A stretch of DNA of 64,000 nt from Macrolepiota albuminosa (lineage: Eukaryota > Basidiomycota > Agaricomycetes > Agaricales > Agaricaceae). A model generated the notes under the pieces. The model was given only the letters and a program-made list of their open reading frames with translations, did not search any database and was not told the DNA's origin. Position 1 is the first letter of the stretch. Each line of letters opens with the position of its first letter. The stretch spans positions 1,971,223 through 2,035,222 of the forward strand of contig JAMWFC010000055.1 in NCBI GenBank assembly GCA_027475525.1, in the 5' to 3' direction. This document shows, piece by piece, positions 43,801 to 55,135 of the stretch. A program made the translations under genes and the position numbers.

Positions 43801-46800
43801 AATAATCTGCACTTTGACATGTGCAGCATGCCTTCATCATTTCTTTTAGATTCAGAAATAACCAATCTTGATGCATTAGTCAAAGAAAGAATTTCAGAAG
43901 TACTTCAGTATGCTTGTCGGCACTGGGCTGGACACATGTTCAAAGCTGCAACTAACAAATATCAGACACTTCAGTACAACTTGGAAGGATTTCTTGATAT
44001 TCAAGTGCTTTTTTGGATAGAAACTATGAATCTTTTAAAGTCATTAAAAAAATGTCATATTATGCTGCAACAAGTGTGTGACAGTATAAAAAAGGTGAAA
44101 TTTTTTAATATAATTCTATTCTATAACTGATGCAATGCAAATAGAACAAAGAAAGCAAATCATCTCTTATTCAGAAGATTGATGAAGCAGCCAACTTTGT
44201 AGTTCATTTTGCTGCTAGCCCAGCAGCTTTGTCAACACCACATTTATACATTTCAGCCTTAGCAACATGGCTAGAAGATAGTGTGTTGTCACAAGGATGG
44301 AAGAAGAAATTTCATAAAATTCCATCAATTACAAGCAATAAAAAACATACACTGGCAAAAATCAATATATTACAAGAATCAAAAGTGATGTGTGTTGCAT
44401 TTTCACCAGATGGCAAATGCATTGTCTTTGGCTTAAGAGACAATTCTGTGAGAATGTGGGATGCCTCCAATGGTGCACAGCTGCAGGAGCTAAATGGCCA
44501 TACCGGTTTTGTCACATCTGTTGCATTTTCATGTGATGGCAAGTGCATTGTCTCTGGCTCAGATGATTGGTCTGTAAGGATATGGGATGCCTCCAATGGT
44601 GTACAGCTGCAAAAGATAAATGGCCACACTGATATTGTCACATCTGTTGCATTTTCACCTGATTGCAAGTGTATTGTCTCTGGCTCAGGAGATAGGTCTG
44701 TAAGGGTGTGGGATGCCTCCAAGGGTACACAGCTGCAGGAGCTAAATGGCCACACCAATTTTGTCACATCTGTTGCATTTTCACCTGATGGCAAGTGCAT
44801 TGTTTCTGGCTCATATGATAGGTCTATAAAGGTGTGGGATGCCTCTAATGGTGCACAGCTGCAGGAGCTGAATAGCCACACTTCTACTGTCACATCTGTT
44901 GCATTTTCATGTGGGATGCCTCTAATGGTGCACAGCTGCAGGAGCTGAATAGCCACACTTCTACTGTCACATCTGTTGCATTTTCACCTGATTGCAAGTG
45001 CATTGTCTCTGGCTCAATTGACAAGTCTGTAAGAGTGTGGGATGCTTTCAATGGTGCACAGCTGCAGGAGCTGAATGGCCATACTGGTTTTGTCAATTCT
45101 GTTGCATTTTCACCAGATGGCAAGTGCATTGTCTCTGGCTCAATTGACAAGTCTGTAAGAGTGTGGGATGCTTTCAATGGTGCACAGCTGCAGGAGCTGA
45201 ATGGCCATACTGGTTTTGTCAATTCTGTTGCATTTTCACCAGATGGCAAGTACATTGTCTCTGGCTCACATGATATGTCTGTGAGGATGTGGAATGCCTC
45301 TTATAGTGCACAGCTGCAAAAGTGTAATGGCCACACTTCTTCTGTTTTATCTGTTGCATTTTCACCAGATGGCAAGTACATTGTCTCTGGCTCAAGTGAT
45401 AGGTCTGTGAAAGTGTGGAATGCCTTTAATGGTGTCCAGCTGCAGGAACTGGATGGTCACACCTCTTCTGTCTTATCTGTTGCATTTTCACCTAATAGCA
45501 AGTGCATTGTCTCTGGCTCATATGATAGGTCTATAAAGGTGTGGGATGCCTCTAATGGTGCACAGCTGCAGGAGCTGAATAGCCACACTTCTCCTGTCAC
45601 ATCTGTTGCATTTTCACCTGATTGCAAGTACATTGTCTCTGGCTCAGATGATAAGTTTGTAAGAATGTGGGATGCCTCTAATGGTACACAGCTGCAGGAG
45701 CTGAATGGCCATACTGGTTTTGTCACATCTGTTGCATTTTCATCTGATGGCAAGTGCATTGTCTCTGGCTCACATGACTGGTCTGTAAGGGTATGGGATG
45801 CCTCCAATGGTATACAGCTGCAGGAGATAAATGGCCACACTGATACTGTCACATCTGTTGCATTTTCACCTGATTGCAAGTACATTGTCTCTGGCTCATT
45901 TGACCAGTCTGTAAGAGTGTGGGATGCCTCCAATGGTGCACAGCTGCAGGAGCTGAATGGGCACACTTCTTATGTTACATCTGTTGCATTTTCACCTGAT
46001 AGCAAGTACATTGTCTCTGGCTCATTTGACAAGCCTGTAAGGGTGTGGGCCTCTAATGGTGCACAGCTGCAAGTGCTGAATGGCCATACTGATTTTGTCA
46101 GTTCTGTTGCATTTTCACCTGATGGCAAGTACATTGTCTCTGGCTCTTTTGATGACTCTGTAAGAGTATGGAATGCCTCTAATGGTATGCAGATAGAGGA
46201 GCTGAATGTCAACCCTTCTTGTGTTTTATCTGCTGCATTTTCACCAGATGGCAAGTATATTGCATCTGGTTCAAGTGATAGGTCTGTGAAAGTGTGGAAT
46301 GCCTCTAATGGTGTCCAGCTGCAAGAACTGGATGGTCACACCTCTTCTGTCTTATCTGTTGCATTTTCACCAGATAGCAAGTGTATTGTCTCTGGCTCAT
46401 ATGATGGGTCTATAAAGGTGTGGGATACCTCTAATGGTGCACAGCTGCAGGAGCTGAATGGCCACACTTCTTCTGTCTACTCTGTTGCATTTTCACCTGA
46501 TAGCAAGTGCATTGTCTCTGGCTCATATGATGGGTCTATAAAGATGTGGGATGCCTCTAATGGTGCACAGCTGCAGGAGCTGAATAGCCACACTTCTACT
46601 GTCACATCTGTTGCATTTTCACCTGATTGCAAGTGCATTGTCTCTGGCTCAATTGACAAGTCTGTAAGGGTGTGGGATGCTTCTAATGGTGCACAGCTGC
46701 AGGTGCTGAATGGCCACACTGATTTTGTCAGATCTGCTGCATTTTCACCTGATTGCAAGTGCATTGTCTCTGGCTCAGATGATTGTTCTGTAAGAGTGTG

Positions 46801-47284
46801 GGATGCCTTCAGTGGTGTACAGCTCTGGAAGCTGAATGACAACACTTCTCCTGTCATATCTGTTGCATATATTCTTAATGGCGAGTACATTTACTCTGAC
46901 TCACATGACCAATCTGTGAACTTGTGGAATGCCTCTAATGGTGCACAGATAGATAAGGACATTTTTGAAGTCAGATATGTTGTATTTCTACCTGATAGCA
47001 GATGCATTTTTTTTGGCTCAGATAATCCATCTATAGCAATGTGGAATGCCTTCACTAATAAACAACTTAATATGTGGACAATTGACTATACAGGATGGAT
47101 TGTGCAACATGTTACTCAACAAAAACTAATGTGGGTCCCTGATCACATTTTTGGTGCATTATACCACCCATATATTACTCTTATTATTACACATCATGGC
47201 TCTTTTCATGTAAATTTCACATCTTATGCATTTGGAACGAGATGGACACAGTGTTATAATTTACAAGCTATAGAAGTGTCTTAA
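40881..47284 (+). CDS. NACHT-WD40 NLR receptor, 12 exons, about 1,904 residues
   Basis: Exons: 40881-41100, 41189-41212, 41263-41322, 41384-41443, 41497-41544, 41596-41646, 41700-41759, 41817-41950, 42003-42317, 42368-42424, 42472-44094 and 44145-47284. All junctions are GT..AG and in frame. The N-terminus is basic and disordered (MSTTQNDKTSRRRRF). Exons 8-10 encode a helical domain (LRDGFKKVWNGVELFFKKAE) that may be an executioner or adaptor. Exon 11 is NACHT: Walker A GHAGSGKST (about 42652), Walker B LIVIDALDEID (about 42966), sensor FLVTSRPDPK. Exon 12 has about 21 WD40 repeats and stops at TAA. Such STAND proteins are thought to sense non-self ligands through the repeats and trigger cell death. 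The single frame break at 44833-44986 is a 77-base duplication; without it the gene is intact. Confidence 0.9.
44390..47060 (+). repeat. Tandem WD40 repeat array, 126-base unit
   Basis: About 19 canonical 42-residue repeats (SPDxKxIVSGSxDxSVRVWD.. pattern) and two degenerate ones at the end. Units are nearly identical at the DNA level; two neighbours beginning about 45016 and 45142 match over 126 bases with one difference. One repeat near 46030 lacks a residue (RVWASNG). High identity between units is the mark of repeat shuffling seen in fungal incompatibility receptors. Confidence 0.93.
44833..44986. repeat. 77-base direct duplication no. 11, in the NLR WD40 exon
   Basis: Positions 44833-44909 recur exactly at 44910-44986. 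It does not match the 126-base repeat unit and causes the only frameshift in the gene. Confidence 0.97.
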
Positions 47285-48397
47285 TAGCATTATAGCATAT
47301 ATGTATTCATTAGCTGATAGTTTATTGAGATTTTTCATGCCTTTAGTAAACAGTTTATAATATTATTGTTGAAAGCAATTGGGTCAATATATACATTTGT
47401 TTGAGCAATAGCCTCCTAGATCCAATAAACCTTTACATTATAGTGTTTGATCTTGCTGTAGCCACCTAAGTTTTTGATCAGTGCAGTAGCAGTATTGTTG
47501 TCACATGTTATATAAAGAAGGCAATCTATACAAATATCTATCTTAGAAAGCCAAGAAAATATCTATATGGATTGCTTGCTCACTTTAAATTCTCTAATGT
47601 ATCCAGTTTATCCTATCAACATGCTGATTGAATTCTGTATTTTTGCTTTCTAGCTTATTGACTTTTCTGCTATCACAAAAATATATGTCCCTATTCATTT
47701 CTTGGAGTAACATTGCAGTTTTAATGTTTTGATACAATTTTGATATGATAAACTTCTTTTAAGGAAGTTTGCATGTGAGTATGTAGCATAGGTACAGCAA
47801 TACTTTATCAAGGTTAAAAATGTTTCCTTATTTATTGGATAAGACTAGACACCATCATTCTCAATACTGTGGCTTTAGCATGGGATGTGTTATGTCACTA
47901 ATTTGCTCAAAAACACAACCTGATACATGCCCTCAACACTGATTGGTTAGACCTGTTCAATCTCTCCATGTTATAAGATGCACAGGCCTCTTAAACAATT
48001 TTTTTACTCTACATGTACTAACACATCAATTTCTTTTCACATCTTCTCATCTTGTATGTTCTATTGCCTTTCTACACTTTTTATTCTCACATGTATAATA
48101 TCCCATCTGACATGTACAAACAAATACTGATTTCAACAGTACAGCTCTGGTGGGCAGATGTGGCCAAATATGAGCTTGTTGAAGAATATGATGTAGAACT
48201 CTGGCTCTTCATTTATAACATCATTTTTACATCATATACAGGTATGTTTCTCTCTTATTTCATTATGATGTGTTTATTATATTATTATAATATACATATA
48301 TTCATAGCTATAAATATCTTGCCACATCCTGGAGTCATGTCATTTCTTAATATTGACTGCAGATATTTATCTTGTTAACTACTGTACATGAATACAT
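47285..48397. other. AT-rich NLR 3' flank, no supported gene
   Basis: An open frame at 48052-48378 (LWWADVAKYELVEEYDVELW) looks weakly protein-like but has no recognised domain or clear start. Otherwise nothing was seen. Confidence 0.4.
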
Positions 48398-49260
48398 TGA
48401 TACAATGCTGTACCAGCAGTCAGGGACACACCATGCACCAGAAGTCAAAATAAACATTTAATTATGGGCTGAAAACTGTAAGCCTCCTGGTAGTTGTCTC
48501 AACAAAAAAAAATATATATATCTCCAAAATATCTCAATAAATACACAGAAAAGTACAGAACAATAGGCAGGGACCAGCTCAAACTATCAGCTCAACAATA
48601 GTCCAACTACTATAATGGGGAGGGGAAGCATGGGAGCTGGCAGAGGGGGAAAAATGAGATCAATTTATGATGATCTAGATCAAGATCAGATCTGACAATG
48701 CCTGATTTGATATGACTGAAAGGGGAAAGGGAAAGAAGCATGGAGGGATGTCAAAAAAAGCATGGAATGCAGGGAAGGGCTAAAAGGGAAAAGAAGGATC
48801 TATTAATGGGATTGTGCTAAATGGAGCTGAAGCAAATAGGAAAGTGGCAATTAGAAACATCTGAATGAATGGTGGAACAAGAAATTGAATGGTGGCACTG
48901 GTGGCACCAAAACAGGCCTCTCAAAAGGGAAATTGGACTATCAAGTATGTTCAGGAGGCTGGAGAGTTTACAACAAAGAGTCATGTGTAGCTAGTGGTCT
49001 GTGCACTAGAAAAACAGTATAAATAGCCCAAGTTTAGTAGAGAATAGACAGGCAATTGATAGGCAAAGGCTCAGTGATTCTCAGAGAGTGAATTGCTTAG
49101 GCTGGAGTTTGTTGAGAAACCTCTGCTTTTCAGAATATTATTGAAAGCATTCAACATTATAAAATCTCAATTTTGTCATCAAGTCAGTGTGAATTGGAAG
49201 TCATATTCTACACTAGCAAGCCCCAGAACTATCAAGTACTACTTGCAACCAAGTACTACA
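48398..49260 (+). repeat. Solo LTR of family E, second copy
   Basis: 863 bp, TGATACAATG to AGTACTACA, flanked by ACAT on both sides (48394-48397 and 49261-49264). TATAAATAG near 49018. Confidence 0.94.
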
Positions 49261-49926
49261 ACATCATCATTTGCTATAATGCTGCATCAGAGCTGTACCT
49301 GGTTGGGTATCTGCTGCTACTACTACAGCTGCTTCTGCATATGAAACAAAGTTGTTCTTCCCACTAAAAGAACTTCAACTCCACATTCACTTATTCTTGC
49401 ATGTCCACCTACCAAGCCAGCCTTATTGTAAGCTGAGGCTATATGCTCTGCCAGCTAGCCCAGCATGAGATAAGGCAGGTTGACTTATAAGGACATCATT
49501 TCTTTCCTTTTCCAGCAATTCAGTCTATTTATTTGTGTGCAATATAAGACATTCTTCCATTTGTTTTTTCACTTGACATAAGATCTTTTTATTTTCTCTA
49601 TCTAAGTTGTCAACATCTCAGCTCTACCAATGACTGATTCTTCTACTGCTAGTCATTTGAGTTCTCCACTTCATCCTATACTGACAACAGATAAACTCTC
49701 CTCTCCTTCTCAAACCATTTCTTCTGGTATCACTAGTGCCCAACCTTTGACCTCTGTCCATTTGAATGCCACTTTGCTTCCAAATGCAGGTGTCTCAGAA
49801 CCTATTTTCAACAACTTTAATTTTGATGGAAGAATCAATTCCCTCTCAAGCCATCTTATTTTTAAACAGAAAATGAGATACAAGATCTTGTGAACAGTAA
49901 AACTCTCTGTTCTCTTCTGGGGCCAC
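49261..49926 (+). other. Short Ser/Thr-rich ORF between two LTRs
   Basis: An ATG near 49630 opens 87 codons (MTDSSTASHLSSPLHPILTT) ending at TGA 49891-49893. The protein is disordered and unrecognised; it could be the head exon of a gene truncated by the following LTR. Nothing else was seen in this interval. Confidence 0.25.
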
Positions 49927-50837
49927 TGATAAGACTCTATACAGGATCAGCACAAAAATGGTGGGCTGTAGCAGCATGGCACCAGCTTGGGATACCCTAG
50001 CACATGCAATCTGACCATTTTTGGTGATATTTAGTGGCTGCATATGGCAAAAACCAGATCTGATCAATGATAGCGCTGACAGCAGACAGAATGAAAATTG
50101 ACAAATATTATCAGTTATTAATGACAGTGCTTAGCAACAAAATTAATAATCTATTATATCTGATAGACAGCTTGGCATTTGACCTTGGCATCTGACAGCA
50201 TCTAGCACCTCAATTTAGTGCCTGACATTGCTTAGCAATTTGGACAGACAGCAGGTTTGATAGACTGATAGTTTAGTGTTGTGATCTGCTGCCTGGCACC
50301 ACTTAGCAAGTTGGATAGATGACAGGATTGTGGAACTATTGGAGCTACCTTATGAAAATTTTCCAGTTCACTGCACTTTGATGTTATTAGTTACTTGGTG
50401 ATGGTGAACTCAATGTAGTATAAAAGTACTTACCAACTTGTACATCTAAAACAGAACAGAGCTTCTTGCTCCTGCTCACTTTAGTCTACCTTATGGTCCA
50501 GATTTCATTTGTGGTCAGCAATAGTTGATTAAACTATCTCTACTTTACAGAACCTTCATGCCTTGCACTTATGGCAGGCATTAACACAGCTTAAAAGTCA
50601 CTAAGCTTATTGTGTTCTTGCTTCTTGTCTTGCTGTACTCACCTTACCATTCATTTCACAGGTGTCTTGTGTCAATTAGCACCTTACTCTTGCTAACTCT
50701 ATCTCACACCCAATTATCGATGTGTTCTCTGGGACCTGCCCAGAACTCCCTCAATACATTTTAACACACCCAACACTGACTTCAGAATCAGTAACAGTTT
50801 ACTATATCCACTATTGATCTAACTTTGGGCATTATCA
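49927..50837 (+). repeat. Old LTR of family II
   Basis: It starts TGATAAGACTCTATACAGGATCA and ends ACTTTGGGCATTATCA, matching the reverse complement of the 6879-7893 LTR along its length (for example GATCAATGATAGCGCTGA, TTCTCTGGGACCTGCCC). TATAAAA box near 50418. Much of the divergence is C-to-T type. No matching flanking duplication was found, and no II coding sequence follows. Confidence 0.85.
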
Positions 50838-51434
50838 CTGCTCCTGGCATCACTTTTGTGTGAAGTTGTTGCAGGCTGACTCTATGTCAGCAGGCAGGCT
50901 GAGATTGTATGACAGGCCTCTCAAGATAGAGGTAGAGATGTTGATGGCTCTATTTATGCTTGATTGATAAATAGCATGGAGATGGCTAATCCTATAGAGC
51001 AATCTCTAGGAGAAGCTAGAGAGGTTATTATTCTAACAATCTATCTCTTCAATATTACAGAGTAGGGCATCACAATGGTATGTGTCATACATTGTACAGA
51101 AGCTTGCTTTGTGCCATACCATATGTGTCCAGCAGAGTCCACTACACTGTAGTGGAGCAGTCCCCACAGTGCCATAGAATACAGAGCTGCAGACATGTCA
51201 TAATGTGCTGTATGACATGGTCCACTGGATTGATAAAAGGCAGGCACACACATGCACATGCAGGCCCAGTAGATGCCAGTGGACATTAGCAAATGTCAAC
51301 ATGCATGAGCAGCTGCCACTGGGCATCAGCCCATAAGTGAAAACCTCCTCCATTAGCAGATGTCATCATGAGTAAACCCTCTTTGAGGTTCTCCACTTCT
51401 CTCCACTCTCCCCACCAAAACCTCTTGATTTCTG
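50838..51434. other. Upstream region of element C, LTR not delimited
   Basis: This should contain the 5' LTR or leader of element C, but divergence from the B LTR is too great for me to mark its ends. No gene seen. Confidence 0.4.
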
Positions 51435-52837
51435 TTGGCATCATGTCAAAAACATGCTTCCATGACTGGCTCTCTTGATCTGGACCCTCCTTTCCCAGCC
51501 GCAGACACAGACCCACCTGTGTCTCAAGCTGTAAAGACACAACCCACATCTGCTTACCAGCCCCCACCAAAGCAAGATGAAAAAATACCTCGTGATGTCA
51601 GTGTGAGCTTTGGAATGCCAGGTGGGCTATCCATATCATGGATGATGTCTATTGTATGGCCTGGTGGTAAACCAGGGGAGAGATCCACGGTCTCAGGAGT
51701 GTTGCTACCAGTGAGCCAAATGCTTTCATTGATGTACCTGGTATTGCCCAAGAGCTCATCAGCTCAATCCGAAGGTCAACCAGACCTTACCCAGTACTTG
51801 GAGATGGTACAAGGCAGCATGTTTGTGCATAGCACCCCATTCTGGACTGCACCAACTGAATGGCATCTGGAGTACATGGCAGATACTGCCACTGAACCAG
51901 GACCGTCATCGTTGACAACACAGGGACAGAAGCAAGGACCAGCTATAGTGGTCAGTAGGGAGGATGATGAGGTCGTAAGGTTGGAAAAGATGTCATCAGC
52001 GTCTAGAGTCCCGGGGTTGCATGGAAGGGTGGGCAAACAGCCCCAGGTGAGGCATGAAGGCCTCAGGAGAGCGCTAGACTTAGAGTCTGAGCTGGAGTCC
52101 TCAGATGATGAGGAAATATCCAGTTACAGCTGGTATTGGACTGATACCCATTGGTTGCAAAGGAATCAATGCAAAAGTGTCTGTAGCTTTACATAGTGAA
52201 GCATCTACAGTTACTGGCTGCTAGGAGCCACAATGTACCTCGTGCAAATTTGACTGAATATATTGAACTATTTGTGCATATCTTTGAACTTGAAGTGGTG
52301 GAATACCTCAAGCGCAAAGCGGCACAGGGGTCAGCAGTCTCAACGGCCACTCCGGCCAACCCAGTTGAGTGCAAAATGAGTGTACGCCGACAAGCGCCAT
52401 TGATTGCAAATGCAATGGAATTGCTGAATGTGCCTCATCAGGCCAATGAGTCTCAGCAAGACTATGTTAGGCGTCAGAACGCTGCAAACCGTCAATGCAT
52501 TGTCAGCAGAGTGCCTCAACAGGCATTGTCTGAAGTAGAGACTGTGACAACAACTCTGGCAGAGCCAGAGGCACTACTTGCAGTGCAAGAGGTTAAGACA
52601 CCTCAAAAGCAAGTCACTATCAAGGAAGAGGTGGACAAAGTCCACATTCTTGAGGAGCAAATGTGACCATGATGTGTAGTGCGACTCGTCCACCTAGTGG
52701 ACAACTGGAATGAACACGTCAATTACCAGAGGATGCGCAACCAGGACTTGCGCAATTATGGGGAGTTGTTGATTGACAAACAGGGAGTAGCCTTTGAAGG
52801 GCGTGAAGGTGTAATGCCTGTCAACAACATGCGGCAA
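51435..52837 (+). pseudogene. Gag of element C, N-terminal part
   Basis: Three open pieces (51435-52196, 52196-52666, 52679-52837) encode a disordered head, an acidic stretch (LDLESELESSDDEE) and a helical part (LTEYIELFVHIFELEVVEYL) matching B gag (YTDLMVRVLTMELQMYV). The sequence then reaches VNNMRQ at the solo LTR, where B gag has IDEMRRQFVMQ. Confidence 0.75.
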
Positions 52838-53791
52838 TGTAGTACTTGGTGGCAAGTATTACTGTAGTTCTGGGGCTTATTGGTAACTCAGAAAGTTCCC
52901 TCTAATCCACACTGTTGCTTGATGATAAACTTGGTGTATTGGGTGCTTCTCAGAATATCAAATACTCTGGTGGGCAGTAGAAGGTTCTCAGTCAACTCCA
53001 GCCTAAGCAGTTCACTCCCTGGGAACTACCGAGCCTTTGTTTTCCAATAGACTTCCAAGAAGAGGTTCAATAAACTCTAGCCTAGGTGATTCACTCCCTG
53101 GGAACCACTGAGCCTTTGCCTATCAAATGCCTGTCTATTCTCTACTCTACTTGGACTATTTATACTAATTTTCCAGTGCACAGACCACCAGATCACATGA
53201 CTTTTTGCTCTTGACCTCCCAGCATTCCTGACCTAATTTGTTGTTTCATTTTCCATTTTGGTGATGCATGTTTCAGTGCCACCATTCCATTCATCTCTTC
53301 CTTCCTCCATTCAATGCATGTTTCAGTGCTACCATTCCATTCATCTCTTCCTTCCTCCATTCAATGCATGTTTCAGTGCCACCATTCCATTCATCCCTCC
53401 CTTCCTCCATTCAATGCATGTGCCACCATTCTATTCATCTCTTTTGACATCCCTCCATGCTTCTTTCCCTTTCCCCTTTCAGTCATATCAAATTGGGCAT
53501 TGTCAGATCAGATCTTGATCTAGATCATCACAATTTGATCCCCTTTTGTCACCTCTGCCAGCTCCCATGCTTCCCCTCCCCATAACAGTGGTTGGACTAT
53601 TGTTGAGTTGATAGCTTGAGCTGGTCCCTGCCCTTTGTTCTGTACTGTCTGTGTATTTATTGGGGTGTTTTTGGAGATATAATTTGTTGAGACTGCTACC
53701 AGGAGGCTTACAGTTTTCAGCCCATAATTAAATGTTTATTTTGACTTCTGGTGCATGTTGTGTCCCTGACTGCTGGTACAGCATCGTATCA
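52838..53791 (-). repeat. Solo LTR of family E, third copy, inside gag of element C
   Basis: 954 bp; on the minus strand TGATACGATG to AGTACTACA. It is flanked by GCAA on both sides (52834-52837 and 53792-53795). Excision restores C gag as NNMRQQFVAQ, matching B. Confidence 0.95.
53266..53418. repeat. About three copies of a 50-base tandem repeat in the third E LTR
   Basis: Units of the form GCATGTTTCAGTGCCACCAT.. repeat with period 50 and a few substitutions, the last copy truncated. Unlike the 77-base set the copies differ, so this looks like a genuine minisatellite. Confidence 0.85.
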
Positions 53792-55135
53792 GCAACAATT
53801 TGTGGCTCAAACTGCTGAACCGGACAGAGATCCAGAGGGTAGTGATAATAGTAGTGATCACTACAGGAGGAGGGAGCCAAATTGTTGCAATAACAATGGT
53901 AGGGATTGTGATCATAGACAGAATAATTGAGACAATAATAATTGTCGTAATAGTGGCAGGCAGGCTGGTGGATTACCAGCGAAGCAGGAAGTAAGGCAAC
54001 AGCCTACCCTACGGCCAGAAAGACCAGCCAATAAACACCTGTTTCACAGTCCCCAGGCTTTTTTGATGCCCGCATCCCATGATTTGTGTGAAACTACACC
54101 TGGAATGAATGAGGCAGTTAGGATTCATATGGATCATATGCATGACCATCTCACTTGTCTGGTAGATGACTCTCTTGGAGTCAGGTTTAAGTTCCCTGCT
54201 GGGGTAAGTCCCCGCAAATCTGATGGTAAGCACATACGTGCATATGCTAGAGGGCATAGGTTCTCCCAGCTGGAGGACTGGGCCATGGACATCTGTTACC
54301 ACCTGGGAGCCTGCTGCTATGGCGGAGACAACATGGACCAGGAGAGAATATTTGTGCTACATGAATTTATGGAGAGAGAGGCCTAGAATTGGTTCCGCTG
54401 CCATGTCCTTTACATTAATCATGACAAATCACATTGTACATTTAAAGAGGTCCTGATAAGACTGATAGGACTGTACAATTGTTTTGTCAATGCTGTGACA
54501 ATGCAGGAAGCATGGGATGTCTTTAGAAAGGCAGTGTATGATGCTAAGACTGGCATCCAGACATTTTATGATGACCTGGTAGGTTATGCACAGAATATGG
54601 CCATCTATCCAGACAAATACACCATTTGCAAGACATTTCTGGATGGAATACCTGCAGAGATGAGGAGAGTGTTGATACGCAATGACAATCTGTCTCCGGA
54701 GGTCAATACCGTGACTGAATTCTTGGCGTATGCCATTTGTTATGAGCAGTCAACACAGACTGCGAATCATTATGAACAGCATAGCTCACACTGAGGACCT
54801 ATGAACCATCAGGCAGTGAAGGTGGGAACCTTCCTGGCCAAACAGTCAGAAATGGAGAACAATTGCAATCTGCAATTTGTCATCTGCAAGACAATTTCTG
54901 GAGGCCAATGGCCTCAATCAAAGCCTGCTGGATATTTGCCAGCAAAAGATAGCCGACCCTTTTTGAGTCAAAACCAAGTAGCAGCTAGAGGGGGTGTAGC
55001 ACCTGTAACATGTATGGCAAGCAAACCCACTGGGGCTCCTGGAACAGCCCAGAGAAGGCCTGCCAGGGACCCTTCAGTGTGCTACAACTGTGGTAGGGTC
55101 GGGCATTTTTCTAAGGAATATCCTGCCCCACCCAA
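53792..55135 (+). pseudogene. Gag of element C, C-terminal part
   Basis: Continues after the solo LTR: HIRAYARGHRFSQLEDWAMD and LVGYAQNMAIYPDKYTICKT match B gag. The zinc knuckle near 55081-55121 reads CYNCGRVGHFSKEYP, with Tyr where the last Cys should be. TAG and TGA codons interrupt (EREA*NWFR, SSH*GPM). Confidence 0.85.

Noticed and set aside
3845..44986. The 77-base duplications as a novel mobile or regulatory repeat
   Set aside because: The duplicated sequences are unrelated to each other; only the length is constant. That fits assembly overlap, not a repeat family.
44833..44986. NLR as a pseudogene because of its frame break
   Set aside because: The break is exactly one 77-base duplication of the suspicious set; all other exons are in frame.
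44890..46890. Long minus-strand open frames across the WD40 array
   Set aside because: They are shadows of the 126-base repeat in another frame (recurring SGENATDVT-type blocks) with no domain of their own.
44390..47060. Regular repeats as a CRISPR-like array
   Set aside because: The repeats are coding, contiguous 42-residue WD40 units without spacers, in a eukaryotic gene.
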